A model generated the notes under the pieces. The model did no database searches. It had not been told where the DNA came from and saw nothing but the letters and a program-made list of their open reading frames with translations. From an uncultured Prevotellaceae bacterium (GTDB lineage: Bacteria; Bacteroidota; Bacteroidia; Bacteroidales; Bacteroidaceae): a stretch of 37,233 bases of DNA. Of this stretch, positions 25,549 to 32,459 are shown piece after piece. Where the stretch lies: contig CACWNV010000046.1 of assembly GCA_902762325.1 (NCBI GenBank), forward strand, positions 1 to 37,233. Reading direction: 5' to 3'. Position 1 is the first letter of the stretch; the number at the start of each line of letters is the position of its first letter. Position numbers and translations under genes: made by a program.

Positions 25549-26563
25549 TAATAGATTCTGGTAAATTAATAACTATTTTCAGATGGCATCCTGAAAAATA
25601 GGAGTTATTATGAAACATTTGCATCCTTTTATCTCCGATTCCTTCTTTTTTGCTTTTTTCGTAAATCACAGTATAATTTCCAGAGTGTATTGAGAATCGT
25701 CCATTGTATTTAAGAACAAATTTTTTTATTTTATCCAATCCTGGGATTTCCGAATCTTCCCTATATTTAACCGCATTAATAATTGCTAGCAAGTTTGGAT
25801 TATTTTCATGTTCCTTAAATAACAATTCCCTATTCTTTAGTTTCTGCTCTAAATATCCATATTTTTTAATTGCTTCTTCATCTTTTTCTTTCAGCATACT
25901 TTTCATTCTTTCCAGAAAACCTTGGCCAATGTCAGAAAAAGCAAACTCGATAGTATTATATGGGGTTTTCTGAATCATATAATATGCAAGTGTCCCTATA
26001 TGACCAGAATTATGTTCCAATGAGTTTTTAACTACTTGTATAAGAGACAATGTTAACAATCTACGATATTGATTTAAAATGGATACGTCAACTTTGTCTG
26101 AAAAAGAGGCGGCTATTTCGTTAGTTAAATTTATAATGTTATTAATATGCTTGTTGAAAGAAGTCCCTTCTTTTGTGTGGATAAATAATCCAAAAAAATG
26201 TGGTCGAAAATAATTGGATGGTCTTCCAAGTTCATCGTTGAAAATATCATCATAACAATAATTAAATCTCAAGGCTTCACAATTAGGAACTGTTGCCCAC
26301 TTAAAGAAGCCTATTTTTCTCATAAAATCATGTAAATTGGGACTTTCTGGTAAATACAATCGTGGAATATATTCCGATTTGCTTCTAATCATAGATGCTG
26401 CTGCCATGAGATTGACCAAACCCTCTGGATTTGCCAATTCCGTACGATGCATATCAAAGTCAATCTCATAATCTCCTTTGATAATATTTTCATATATGGA
26501 AGGTAGTATTTCTCCATAAAATGTGCTGCCATTCAATCTGTCTGGAATTTCTATAGAAATCAT
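25538..26563 (-). CDS. STAS-like/GHKL ATPase protein, first gene of the thyX operon
   Basis: A 341-residue cytosolic protein. Residues about 1-90 resemble a STAS-type domain (YEIDFDMHRTELANPEGLVNL, then LHDFMRKIGFFKW). Residues about 165-335 carry a histidine-kinase-type (GHKL) ATPase fold: N-box QVVKNSLEHN (176-185), G1 box DIGQG (211-215), then a Gly-rich segment with GLDKIKKFVLKYNGRFSIHSGN. There is no phospho-acceptor His domain, membrane segment or receiver. The N-box usually begins with Glu; here it is Gln176, which could weaken ATP hydrolysis while keeping binding. Anti-sigma-like kinases and several conflict-system ATPases share this plan. As first gene of a four-gene overlapping operon it is a candidate sensor or switch (inference). 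Confidence 0.7.
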   Translation of the reverse strand: MISIEIPDRLNGSTFYGEILPSIYENIIKGDYEIDFDMHRTELANPEGLVNLMAAASMIRSKSEYIPRLYLPESPNLHDFMRKIGFFKWATVPNCEALRFNYCYDDIFNDELGRPSNYFRPHFFGLFIHTKEGTSFNKHINNIINLTNEIAASFSDKVDVSILNQYRRLLTLSLIQVVKNSLEHNSGHIGTLAYYMIQKTPYNTIEFAFSDIGQGFLERMKSMLKEKDEEAIKKYGYLEQKLKNRELLFKEHENNPNLLAIINAVKYREDSEIPGLDKIKKFVLKYNGRFSIHSGNYTVIYEKSKKEGIGDKRMQMFHNNSYFSGCHLKIVINLPESINGQ

Positions 26564-26621
26564 AATAATTAAAAAATGCTTTTTATATCAACAAATCAAT
26601 AATTAATCATTAAAAAACACA

Positions 26622-26642
26622 CCACTATAAAAAATATAGTGG
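26622..26642 (-). promoter_or_regulatory. Perfect dyad next to the predicted start of the thyX-operon transcript
   Basis: CCACTATA and TATAGTGG (8-bp arms) flank five bases. The dyad lies directly downstream of the predicted -7 box (minus strand), about where transcription would start. It could be a repressor operator, or a 5' hairpin; on the minus strand it is followed by TGTGTTTTTT, so an early terminator is also possible. Confidence 0.5.
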
Positions 26643-26651
26643 ATTTGACTG

Positions 26652-26659
26652 CAAATATA
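26652..26659 (-). promoter_or_regulatory. Predicted -7 box of the GHKL-PRTase-HD-thyX operon
   Basis: Read on the minus strand this is TATATTTG, a full match to TAnnTTTG, about 90 bases before the ATG of the GHKL gene in an otherwise AT-rich 251-base gap. A TTG at the ideal -33 distance is not present. Confidence 0.5.
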
Positions 26660-26814
26660 CTATTTTTTTACAATTTCATATGATATTTTGCTTAATTTTG
26701 TATATTTTACCTTTTTTTCTGCATAAGCTATGTGTTTTTATACTATGAATAGAATGTGCTTATTTGTTTTTAGAAAAACAACTTAATGTTCCATTTGATT
26801 AGGATAAATGATAG

Positions 26815-27606
26815 TTACCCCACCTTCAAATGCTCATACAACTTCAATGGCAGCACCTCGCCATTGAGGAATTCGAACTGATACTTCTTACGATTGAATA
26901 TTGGATTGTTTTTGTGAATGATGCGATGATAGTTTGGGCTAATGATAATAATGTTCGTGGAATCATTATTTTGTGAGGTGGTAAAGTAATCGATGTGGTG
27001 GGCTTCAACAACGCTTTCACCATATTGGACACCAATCTTTTCACCACTAATCTCATCGCGATAGTCGTAGAACTCTTTAAGCTCTGACAAGAAGAATTTG
27101 TCATCATCACTTGCTTCGTAAATCTCTTCTGTCATCGTGCTTAATGTGTTGGCAAGTCGCTGATATTCCTCGTTAGCATAACATTCCATACAAAGCACAT
27201 TCGATGAACCTGTCAGATACAATCTAATATACTCATGAATGTTATCTGGTAGCAATATTTGTTTCTTACTCTTTCCTACCAACTTTTTCTGTTCGTATAG
27301 GTATTCGTAGCTCTTATGAAAGATTGCTCTCAATTTAACGGCCAATGGTGACTGACGACTATACCTGATTTGAATAACATCTTTATGACCAGCCCAGTTG
27401 CTTTGCACGAAGTTTTGATTCTTCAGTTTGGCATCATAAAACTCACCGTCTATAAGAATCTTGATGTCTTTAGTTTGCCCATGAATCAAAATAGATTCAT
27501 CCCAAATCTTTAACAAAGAACATGCTGCTGTTGGAATAGTCATTCCGTCGTTAAGAAATGACCAGTCCACGTTCTTCTGTAGGATGAATCCACCTTCGTA
27601 GTCCAT
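26815..27606 (-). CDS. HNH endonuclease-domain protein
   Basis: About 263 residues, cytosolic. The C-terminal part has an HNH nuclease core: EAHHIDYF (about residue 203 from the ATG), then DSTNIIIISPNYHRIIHK, giving the His-His, Asn and His residues expected for the beta-beta-alpha metal fold. The N-terminal 160 residues match nothing I recognise and contain CMECY, which may pair with other residues in metal binding or be structural. The frame is open from a TTG at 27612; the ATG at 27606 is preferred. HNH proteins of this sort are common as restriction or defence effectors. It lies 251 bases upstream of, and in the same direction as, the four-gene thyX operon, with its own promoter-like box, so the two may be separate members of one defence island. 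Confidence 0.75.
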   Translation of the reverse strand: MDYEGGFILQKNVDWSFLNDGMTIPTAACSLLKIWDESILIHGQTKDIKILIDGEFYDAKLKNQNFVQSNWAGHKDVIQIRYSRQSPLAVKLRAIFHKSYEYLYEQKKLVGKSKKQILLPDNIHEYIRLYLTGSSNVLCMECYANEEYQRLANTLSTMTEEIYEASDDDKFFLSELKEFYDYRDEISGEKIGVQYGESVVEAHHIDYFTTSQNNDSTNIIIISPNYHRIIHKNNPIFNRKKYQFEFLNGEVLPLKLYEHLKVG

Positions 27607-27631
27607 ATCCAATGCTTAAAAAGCTACCTTG

Positions 27632-27639
27632 CAAATATA
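27632..27639 (-). promoter_or_regulatory. Predicted -7 box of the HNH gene
   Basis: TATATTTG on the minus strand, 25 bases before the ATG at 27606, is a full match to TAnnTTTG. The short leader fits Bacteroidota promoters. Confidence 0.45.
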
Positions 27640-27972
27640 CGCAAATTCCTTAACTTTATATGTCATTCTGGCATGTTTTTATGAAATTTACACATTTTAT
27701 CGTGCGAGCTGATTTTTATCGTATTGCTACTTTGAAGATATAGATTCCATGTGGTAAAGGTAAACGATATGGATTGTGATTGTATACAACATGTATAGAA
27801 GTGCTAAATGATGATCTTTGCAATCCGAAAAGATTTACAGGGAAAAGCCAAGAAATTTAATATTTTACCTCTCATCACTATCTCTGAGAAAAAAGAGAAG
27901 TTAAAATGTATAAAAAGCGGCTTTTCACTCTTCATCCTTTATTCTTCATTTTGCGAAAGACCAACTTTCACA

Positions 27973-28080
27973 GCGCGAAAGGTAAGGTTTGACCGTCCCA
28001 AAGGTTATGTTTCGTCGCATGAAACATGACCTTTCACACGATGAAACCTTACCTTTCGTGCAACGAAACCTTACCTTTGG
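27973..28080. repeat. Nested inverted repeat with tandem AAACCTTACCTTT units
   Basis: The outer arms are GCGCGAAAGGTAAGGTTT (27973-27990) and AAACCTTACCTTTCGTGC (28044-28061), complementary at 17 of 18 positions. The inner arms are AAAGGTTATGTTTC (28000-28013) and GAAACATGACCTTT (28021-28034), complementary at 13 of 14 positions around the loop GTCGCAT. Both mismatches would be G-U pairs in one RNA orientation. A third copy, AAACCTTACCTTTGG, follows at 28066-28080. All arms are variants of one roughly 14-base unit, so the structure probably grew by duplication and inversion. Confidence 0.7.
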
Positions 28081-28238
28081 CAAATTCGTTTTTTGTAAAC
28101 CGTCAGGTTACAGATAAACAATCGCGTAACCATTTGTCAGTCAACGTCTTACAAAAAACCTCAAAAATTGCGTTATTTTCGACCAAAAATATTTTTGTTC
28201 AGAAAGATGGCCTTAATTTGGGGTCAAAATTCGAATAA

Positions 28239-29153
28239 TTATTGACAAATATCTTTATTCAGAATCTTGGTGAACTTTATCGCGCCTTTGTCTGTCAGGT
28301 GATTGCTGTCATAGAAATCATCTGCCTCGAAGCGCGGGTCCTTCATATAATCATAATACGGAATGCCGTACTCCTGTTGAAACTTGTACGTCAACTCATA
28401 CATCTTTGCAAGTTGTCTGCTGTCCAAGTTGTGATAGTAGGATGACCAGCATGGAGTTGTGACGAGTACCATTTGAATGTTGTGGCTTTTGCAGAAGTCA
28501 GCAAACTCTTTCATCATGGCATAGTTGTGGTCGATGTTATCCCAATTCTCTATTGTGTGCCGTCTGATCGCTGCCTCTGCTTCCGAGCCGTCATTCCATT
28601 CGTCCATCTTCTTTTCCGACAGCTTATACGTATTGCCCCATCCATATTCGTTATAGCCAGGGTTAGTATCGGGGGTGAACAGCTTCGTGATTTTTCCTTT
28701 AGCAGTCCGATAGTCCGACAGTTCCAGATTATACAACGAAAGGTCTGAGTACAAATCACAGTCCATGTATATTTTATAATAACGACAGCGATATGACTCG
28801 TCGCTTGTTTCCAATCCATGAGAGAACCAACTAAAAAATGATATAGGGAAGACAACGGTCTTCAGGTTCCTGCACCTTCCTGCCCAATACTTGAGAAGAA
28901 ACAAGTCCTGTCTCAGTCCCTGACTGACATTTGCCAGACTGAATGCCTTACCTTCGAAGAACTCAGGGCGTATGCCATAGAAAGTGTGCGAGCTTCCAAA
29001 GACGAGAATCTCGACATCATCGGCATTCTTCTGCATCCACTCATATTTATATTTATAAGGGTTGGGAACCTGCCTTATCATATACTCCAAGGGAATTGCA
29101 GCTATCAGGAGAGGCAGGACAAAGAACAGACAGTATTTGAGGAACTTCTTCAT
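28239..29153 (-). CDS. SGNH-fold protein, AlgX/DltD-like partner of the MBOAT acyltransferase
   Basis: A 304-residue protein with an N-terminal membrane anchor (about 5-24, YCLFFVLPLLIAAIPL). The serine motif GSSHT (53-57) follows early, and the Asp-His pair D282/H285 in DSNHLTDKG comes near the end, the order expected of SGNH-type esterases/acetyltransferases. VFPISFFSW and MVLVTTPCW fit the core strands. It starts 6 bases after the MBOAT stop codon, so the two are surely co-transcribed. In AlgI-AlgJ/X, DltB-DltD and similar pairs, the membrane MBOAT exports an acyl group and the SGNH partner places it on a polymer outside the membrane. The polymer here is not identifiable from the window. 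Confidence 0.75.
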   Translation of the reverse strand: MKKFLKYCLFFVLPLLIAAIPLEYMIRQVPNPYKYKYEWMQKNADDVEILVFGSSHTFYGIRPEFFEGKAFSLANVSQGLRQDLFLLKYWAGRCRNLKTVVFPISFFSWFSHGLETSDESYRCRYYKIYMDCDLYSDLSLYNLELSDYRTAKGKITKLFTPDTNPGYNEYGWGNTYKLSEKKMDEWNDGSEAEAAIRRHTIENWDNIDHNYAMMKEFADFCKSHNIQMVLVTTPCWSSYYHNLDSRQLAKMYELTYKFQQEYGIPYYDYMKDPRFEADDFYDSNHLTDKGAIKFTKILNKDICQ

Positions 29154-29159
29154 CGCTTT

Positions 29160-30602
29160 TCAGAATTGAAAGTAAATAAATGTCTGGCTCGTACCAGCAT
29201 AGCAGGCAATAATCATGATGATGATGTAATAGATGCCCCAACGCACAAGCCTATAGTTGAAAGGCTTCACATCGGAGAACTGTAACGCATGCTGCTTATC
29301 TCTTTGCAGCCATTCAATAGCAAGGAGCACGATGCCGAAGCACGTACAGGTCACCCCAAACAGAGCCGAGGCATCGAAGAACTTGTTGCTGACCATAGCA
29401 GTAAAGTAATCCACGGTCTGTGCCATCGTCTCTGCACGGAAGATGATCCATCCGATGACGGTCAGGAAGAATGTCAGTGCCATCTGCATCGTTTCCTTCA
29501 TACTGGGCAAGTATCTCCCGTATGCCACTACGTTCTTGTACTTAGTATTGACACCTAATAAATTATAGACTGCCAACAACGTAGCGTGAAACAATCCCCA
29601 GCACACGAACGTCCAATTGGCTCCATGCCATAAACCACTAATTCCCCAGACAATATAGACATTCCGGATAATCTTCCATTTGTCACAACGGCTTCCTCCT
29701 AAGGGGAAATAAATATAGTCACGGAACCATGTCATCAATGATATGTGCCAACGTCTCCAGAACTCGGGAATGCTCCTTGAGAAGTACGGGAAGTTAAAGT
29801 TGCGCATCAGGTTGAAGCCAAACAACCGGGCACAGCCAATAGCTATATCCGAATAGCCTGAGAAATCGCAATATATCTGAAACGTAAACAACACACCCAG
29901 ATGGAAGAGAGACAGTCCCGGCAAGTCATGGAAATGATCCCAATAATCGTTGACGATGGCGGCACAGTTGTCTGCTATCACCAGCTTCTTCAGAAACCCC
30001 CAAAGCATCTGCCGCATACCGTCCACTGCCTTGGCATAGTCAAACTGCCGTCTTTGCTGGAACTGAGGCAGGAGATTGGTGGCACGCTCAATAGGACCAG
30101 CCACCAGTTGAGGGAAGAAGCTGATATAGGCAAAGAACTCCACTATGTCATGGGTGGCAGGGAGTTTCTTCTGGTAGACATCTATCGTATAACTGAGGGC
30201 TTGAAACGTATAGAAGCTGATGCCGACAGGCAAGATGACCTTCATTGTCACCCAGTCCAGGTGATAACCCATCATGCCAAACAGAGCATCAAGATTCTCA
30301 ACGAAGAAATTATAGTACTTGAATACGCCAAGAATACCGAGGTTCAAAACGATATTGGCTGCACTGACCGCCTGCTGCCGTCGCCTTTGTCCTTCATAAT
30401 GCTCAAGCAGCAGTCCGCTCACATAGCTACATAGCGAAGTGAGTGCAATGAGTAGCAGGAAACGCCAGTCCCACCAGCCATAGAACACATAGCTTGCGAC
30501 AACGATTAGCAGATTCTGCCAACGTCGCCTACGAAACACAAACCAATAGAGCAGGAACACTATTGGCAGGAACAGCAAAAACTCGAAAGAATTGAAGAGC
30601 AT
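29160..30602 (-). CDS. MBOAT family membrane-bound O-acyltransferase (AlgI-like)
   Basis: A 480-residue polytopic membrane protein. It begins LLFNSFEFLLFLPIVFLLYW, the common start of this branch, and has about ten hydrophobic segments. The MBOAT signature region contains FWRRWHISLMTWFRDYIYFPLGGSR and the catalytic His326 in SGLWHGANWTF. Length is normal for AlgI/PatA-like proteins. It moves an acetyl (acyl) group across the cytoplasmic membrane for O-acetylation of a surface polysaccharide. The SGNH-fold gene immediately downstream is its probable partner. A TATCTTTG box (minus strand, 30681-30688) lies about 80 bases upstream. Confidence 0.9.
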   Translation of the reverse strand: MLFNSFEFLLFLPIVFLLYWFVFRRRRWQNLLIVVASYVFYGWWDWRFLLLIALTSLCSYVSGLLLEHYEGQRRRQQAVSAANIVLNLGILGVFKYYNFFVENLDALFGMMGYHLDWVTMKVILPVGISFYTFQALSYTIDVYQKKLPATHDIVEFFAYISFFPQLVAGPIERATNLLPQFQQRRQFDYAKAVDGMRQMLWGFLKKLVIADNCAAIVNDYWDHFHDLPGLSLFHLGVLFTFQIYCDFSGYSDIAIGCARLFGFNLMRNFNFPYFSRSIPEFWRRWHISLMTWFRDYIYFPLGGSRCDKWKIIRNVYIVWGISGLWHGANWTFVCWGLFHATLLAVYNLLGVNTKYKNVVAYGRYLPSMKETMQMALTFFLTVIGWIIFRAETMAQTVDYFTAMVSNKFFDASALFGVTCTCFGIVLLAIEWLQRDKQHALQFSDVKPFNYRLVRWGIYYIIIMIIACYAGTSQTFIYFQF

Positions 30603-30680
30603 ACAGATTCTTCCGTTTTCTATCGCCCGGAGAGTATCCAGTCCGGACGGATTACCTTTATATTAATGATTTAGCAGCTG

Positions 30681-30688
30681 CAAAGATA
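30681..30688 (-). promoter_or_regulatory. Predicted -7 box of the MBOAT-SGNH operon
   Basis: On the minus strand this reads TATCTTTG, matching TAnnTTTG, about 80 bases before the MBOAT start codon. A TTG (GGAATTGC) lies a few bases closer than the usual -33 spacing. Confidence 0.45.
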
Positions 30689-30777
30689 CACAATAAATCT
30701 GCAATTCCTTCATGTAAAGACGCACAAAATCACCTGTCCTTCATGATTAAGCCGTTCTTTTAAGAGGATTTAAAAAA

Positions 30778-30819
30778 AGACTGGCAGCACACCAGTAGTT
30801 CCGAGTGTGTTGCCAGTCT
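30778..30819 (-). terminator. Rho-independent terminator after the GH30 gene
   Basis: AGACTGGCAGCACAC (30778-30792) pairs with GTGTGTTGCCAGTCT (30805-30819) over 15 positions with one G-U. On the minus strand the stem is followed by a run of T. It lies about 50 bases beyond the GH30 stop codon and separates that operon from the MBOAT promoter. Confidence 0.92.
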
Positions 30820-30869
30820 ATTCATACCTTTTAAATTGTCAGTACAAGGCTCTCCCCTGCCGACATCCG

Positions 30870-32408
30870 TCACTCTACGATGACTTTTCTCGAGGTTCCA
30901 TCGGCAAACCGTTCGATGCAAATGCCATGGGGGTTGTCGGTTCTCCTGCCGTGCAGGTCATAATAGACGCTGGTGACAGCATCTTTCTCGCGCTGCACCT
31001 CTTTGATGGCCGTGCTACCCCTGTCTATCATGAAGATGTAGGTGTTCAGGCTGCGTGCAGGCAGATCGACGGTAAGTCCGTCAACCGGCTCATTGATTTC
31101 GATGGGCAGTTCCTTACAGAGGTTGTCATTGGCTGTTGACAGCAGGTGTGTCCCGCTTTTCACCTTGAAGGGCAGTTGCAGCTTCAGGTCGAGAGCATTC
31201 TTCGTGGTGTCGATTGCCATGACGATGAGCGAGTCGCCCTTGATGTAAGCCGATGTCTCGAAGGCACTGTTGGTGCCAGTGGCTACGCTGGACAATGTTT
31301 CGAGGCGGGTAGAACCGGTGACGTGCTTGGAGAAGTGCGACATGACATAAGCCCTGGGCAGCAGCGTGTTCTTGGCATTGCCAGGATTATACTTTGTCTC
31401 ACCCGTTCCCACGAAAGCCCAGTGGGCACGCATGTACCAGTAGATGTAACCCGTGCAGCCTGCGAGCATACACTCGTTCAGCTCTTCGGCAAAGATCAGC
31501 TGTTCGTGCCAGTCGGGCAGACGGTTGAGATTGTCAGACACGGAATGTTCCGTCATCCACACCTCCTTGCCATACTTTGCAGCCAGTACGGCAGCATTTT
31601 TCATGTTGACAAGTGGCGGATGTCCGTAGAGGTGTCCGGCAATGATGTCGATGTGCTTACGTGCCTGAGGGTCGTTCAGCAGCATGTTGGAGTATTTAGG
31701 GTCGAATCCCAATGGCTCGGCGCTGATGAGTCGCACTCCGTAAGTCTCTCTGTCGAGCGCATCGGCATGGTTTTTCACGAGGTCGAGCTGCTGTTCTGGC
31801 GAGTAGAGGCATCCAGAGTAGTTCACCCACCAGTCGGGCTCGTTTTGAATCGACACGGCATCTACATCCACACCGTTCTTCTTCATGTAGTCCAGGAAGG
31901 TATTCAGCCAGGGAAAGAACTTGTCGTAGCAGTCTTTACGCAGTTCTCCGCGCTTGTAGCCTTGGCTCTCGCTGTTTCCGCCCTGTGCCGTCCCGTTGGT
32001 TTTGTATTCTCCTGGTGGCGACCAAGGTGTTCCGAAGACGAGGGCTCCCCGCTTCTTAGCTTCCTTGGCACACGGCAGTGAGCCTTTCCAGTCGTAGGGA
32101 GTATCCCATCCGACATCGGCAAAAGAAATGTCACCTTTGAAGTTGGGCGAGATTTCCATGCGCATGATGTTCAACCCGATCTTTGACGTAGGTCCGTAGA
32201 GCAACCTGACAGGCTGTGTGTCGCTTCCGAAAGGACACATTGCCCCGTCGCAGGCGGCTGCTCCGAAGCCCGTCACGGTCTGATAGCGGATGTCTTTCAC
32301 CGTAACCGTGATTGTCGCTGCCTCAATGGCAGTGACAGCAGCCAACGCAAGAAAGGCTGCCGACAACCGGCGCAAAGTCGGGTTAGTGACAGTGATGAAC
32401 TTGTTCAT
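30870..32408 (-). CDS. GH30 family glycosidase, xylanase-like
   Basis: A 512-residue exported enzyme of family 30. A signal peptide of about 30 residues (ending AIEA) precedes the (beta/alpha)8 barrel. It opens TVTGFGAAACDGAMCPF, has the acid/base E190 in VSIQNEPDWWVNYSGCLY and the nucleophile E287 in EVWMTEHSVS. The QNEPD-W...YSGC arrangement and Trp/Tyr-rich YIYWYMRAHWAF resemble bacterial GH30 endo-xylanases (subfamily 8-like) more than glucosylceramidases, but I cannot fix the subfamily by eye. A beta-sandwich side domain (about 375-455) completes the family fold. The end YYDLHGRRTDNPHGICIERFADG...KVIVE is the shared tail. It is third in an operon after a calycin-like and a PCMD-dockerin gene. 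Confidence 0.82.
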   Translation of the reverse strand: MNKFITVTNPTLRRLSAAFLALAAVTAIEAATITVTVKDIRYQTVTGFGAAACDGAMCPFGSDTQPVRLLYGPTSKIGLNIMRMEISPNFKGDISFADVGWDTPYDWKGSLPCAKEAKKRGALVFGTPWSPPGEYKTNGTAQGGNSESQGYKRGELRKDCYDKFFPWLNTFLDYMKKNGVDVDAVSIQNEPDWWVNYSGCLYSPEQQLDLVKNHADALDRETYGVRLISAEPLGFDPKYSNMLLNDPQARKHIDIIAGHLYGHPPLVNMKNAAVLAAKYGKEVWMTEHSVSDNLNRLPDWHEQLIFAEELNECMLAGCTGYIYWYMRAHWAFVGTGETKYNPGNAKNTLLPRAYVMSHFSKHVTGSTRLETLSSVATGTNSAFETSAYIKGDSLIVMAIDTTKNALDLKLQLPFKVKSGTHLLSTANDNLCKELPIEINEPVDGLTVDLPARSLNTYIFMIDRGSTAIKEVQREKDAVTSVYYDLHGRRTDNPHGICIERFADGTSRKVIVE

Positions 32409-32459
32409 AACAGTTTTTTAAATACAGTTTACTTATAAGATTAGATAATAATTCCAAGC

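Larger units (their letters stand above)
27607..28238. other. Intergenic region with nested inverted repeats
   Basis: About 630 bases without a believable gene. The right-hand part (27973-28080) contains a nested palindrome and repeated AAACCTTACCTTT units; the rest is AT-rich with no clear structure. Open frames here are short and run through the repeats. Confidence 0.6.

Noticed and set aside
26764-26781. TTGTTTTT/AAAAACAA hairpin as terminator of the HNH gene
   Set aside because: The stem is almost all A-T with a two-base loop; too weak to report as a terminator.
27973-28080. CRISPR array
   Set aside because: Repeats are few, inverted rather than all direct, unevenly spaced, and no cas gene is present.
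27808-28238. Two overlapping open frames of 73 and 70 codons on the + strand
   Set aside because: They run through the inverted-repeat region, have low-complexity composition and no clear start signals; the open frames come from the repeats.
21579-28238. Integrated prophage or conjugative element with attachment sites
   Set aside because: No integrase, transposase, structural or transfer gene is visible, and I found no direct repeat shared by the two borders.
31146-32081. 311-codon open frame on the + strand
   Set aside because: It lies wholly antisense to the GH30 gene, whose catalytic motifs are intact; the translation has no recognisable features.
30870-32408. Calling the GH30 enzyme a glucosylceramidase
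   Set aside because: The QNEPDWW...YSGC stretch is closer to GH30 xylanases; family-level call kept with a xylanase leaning only.
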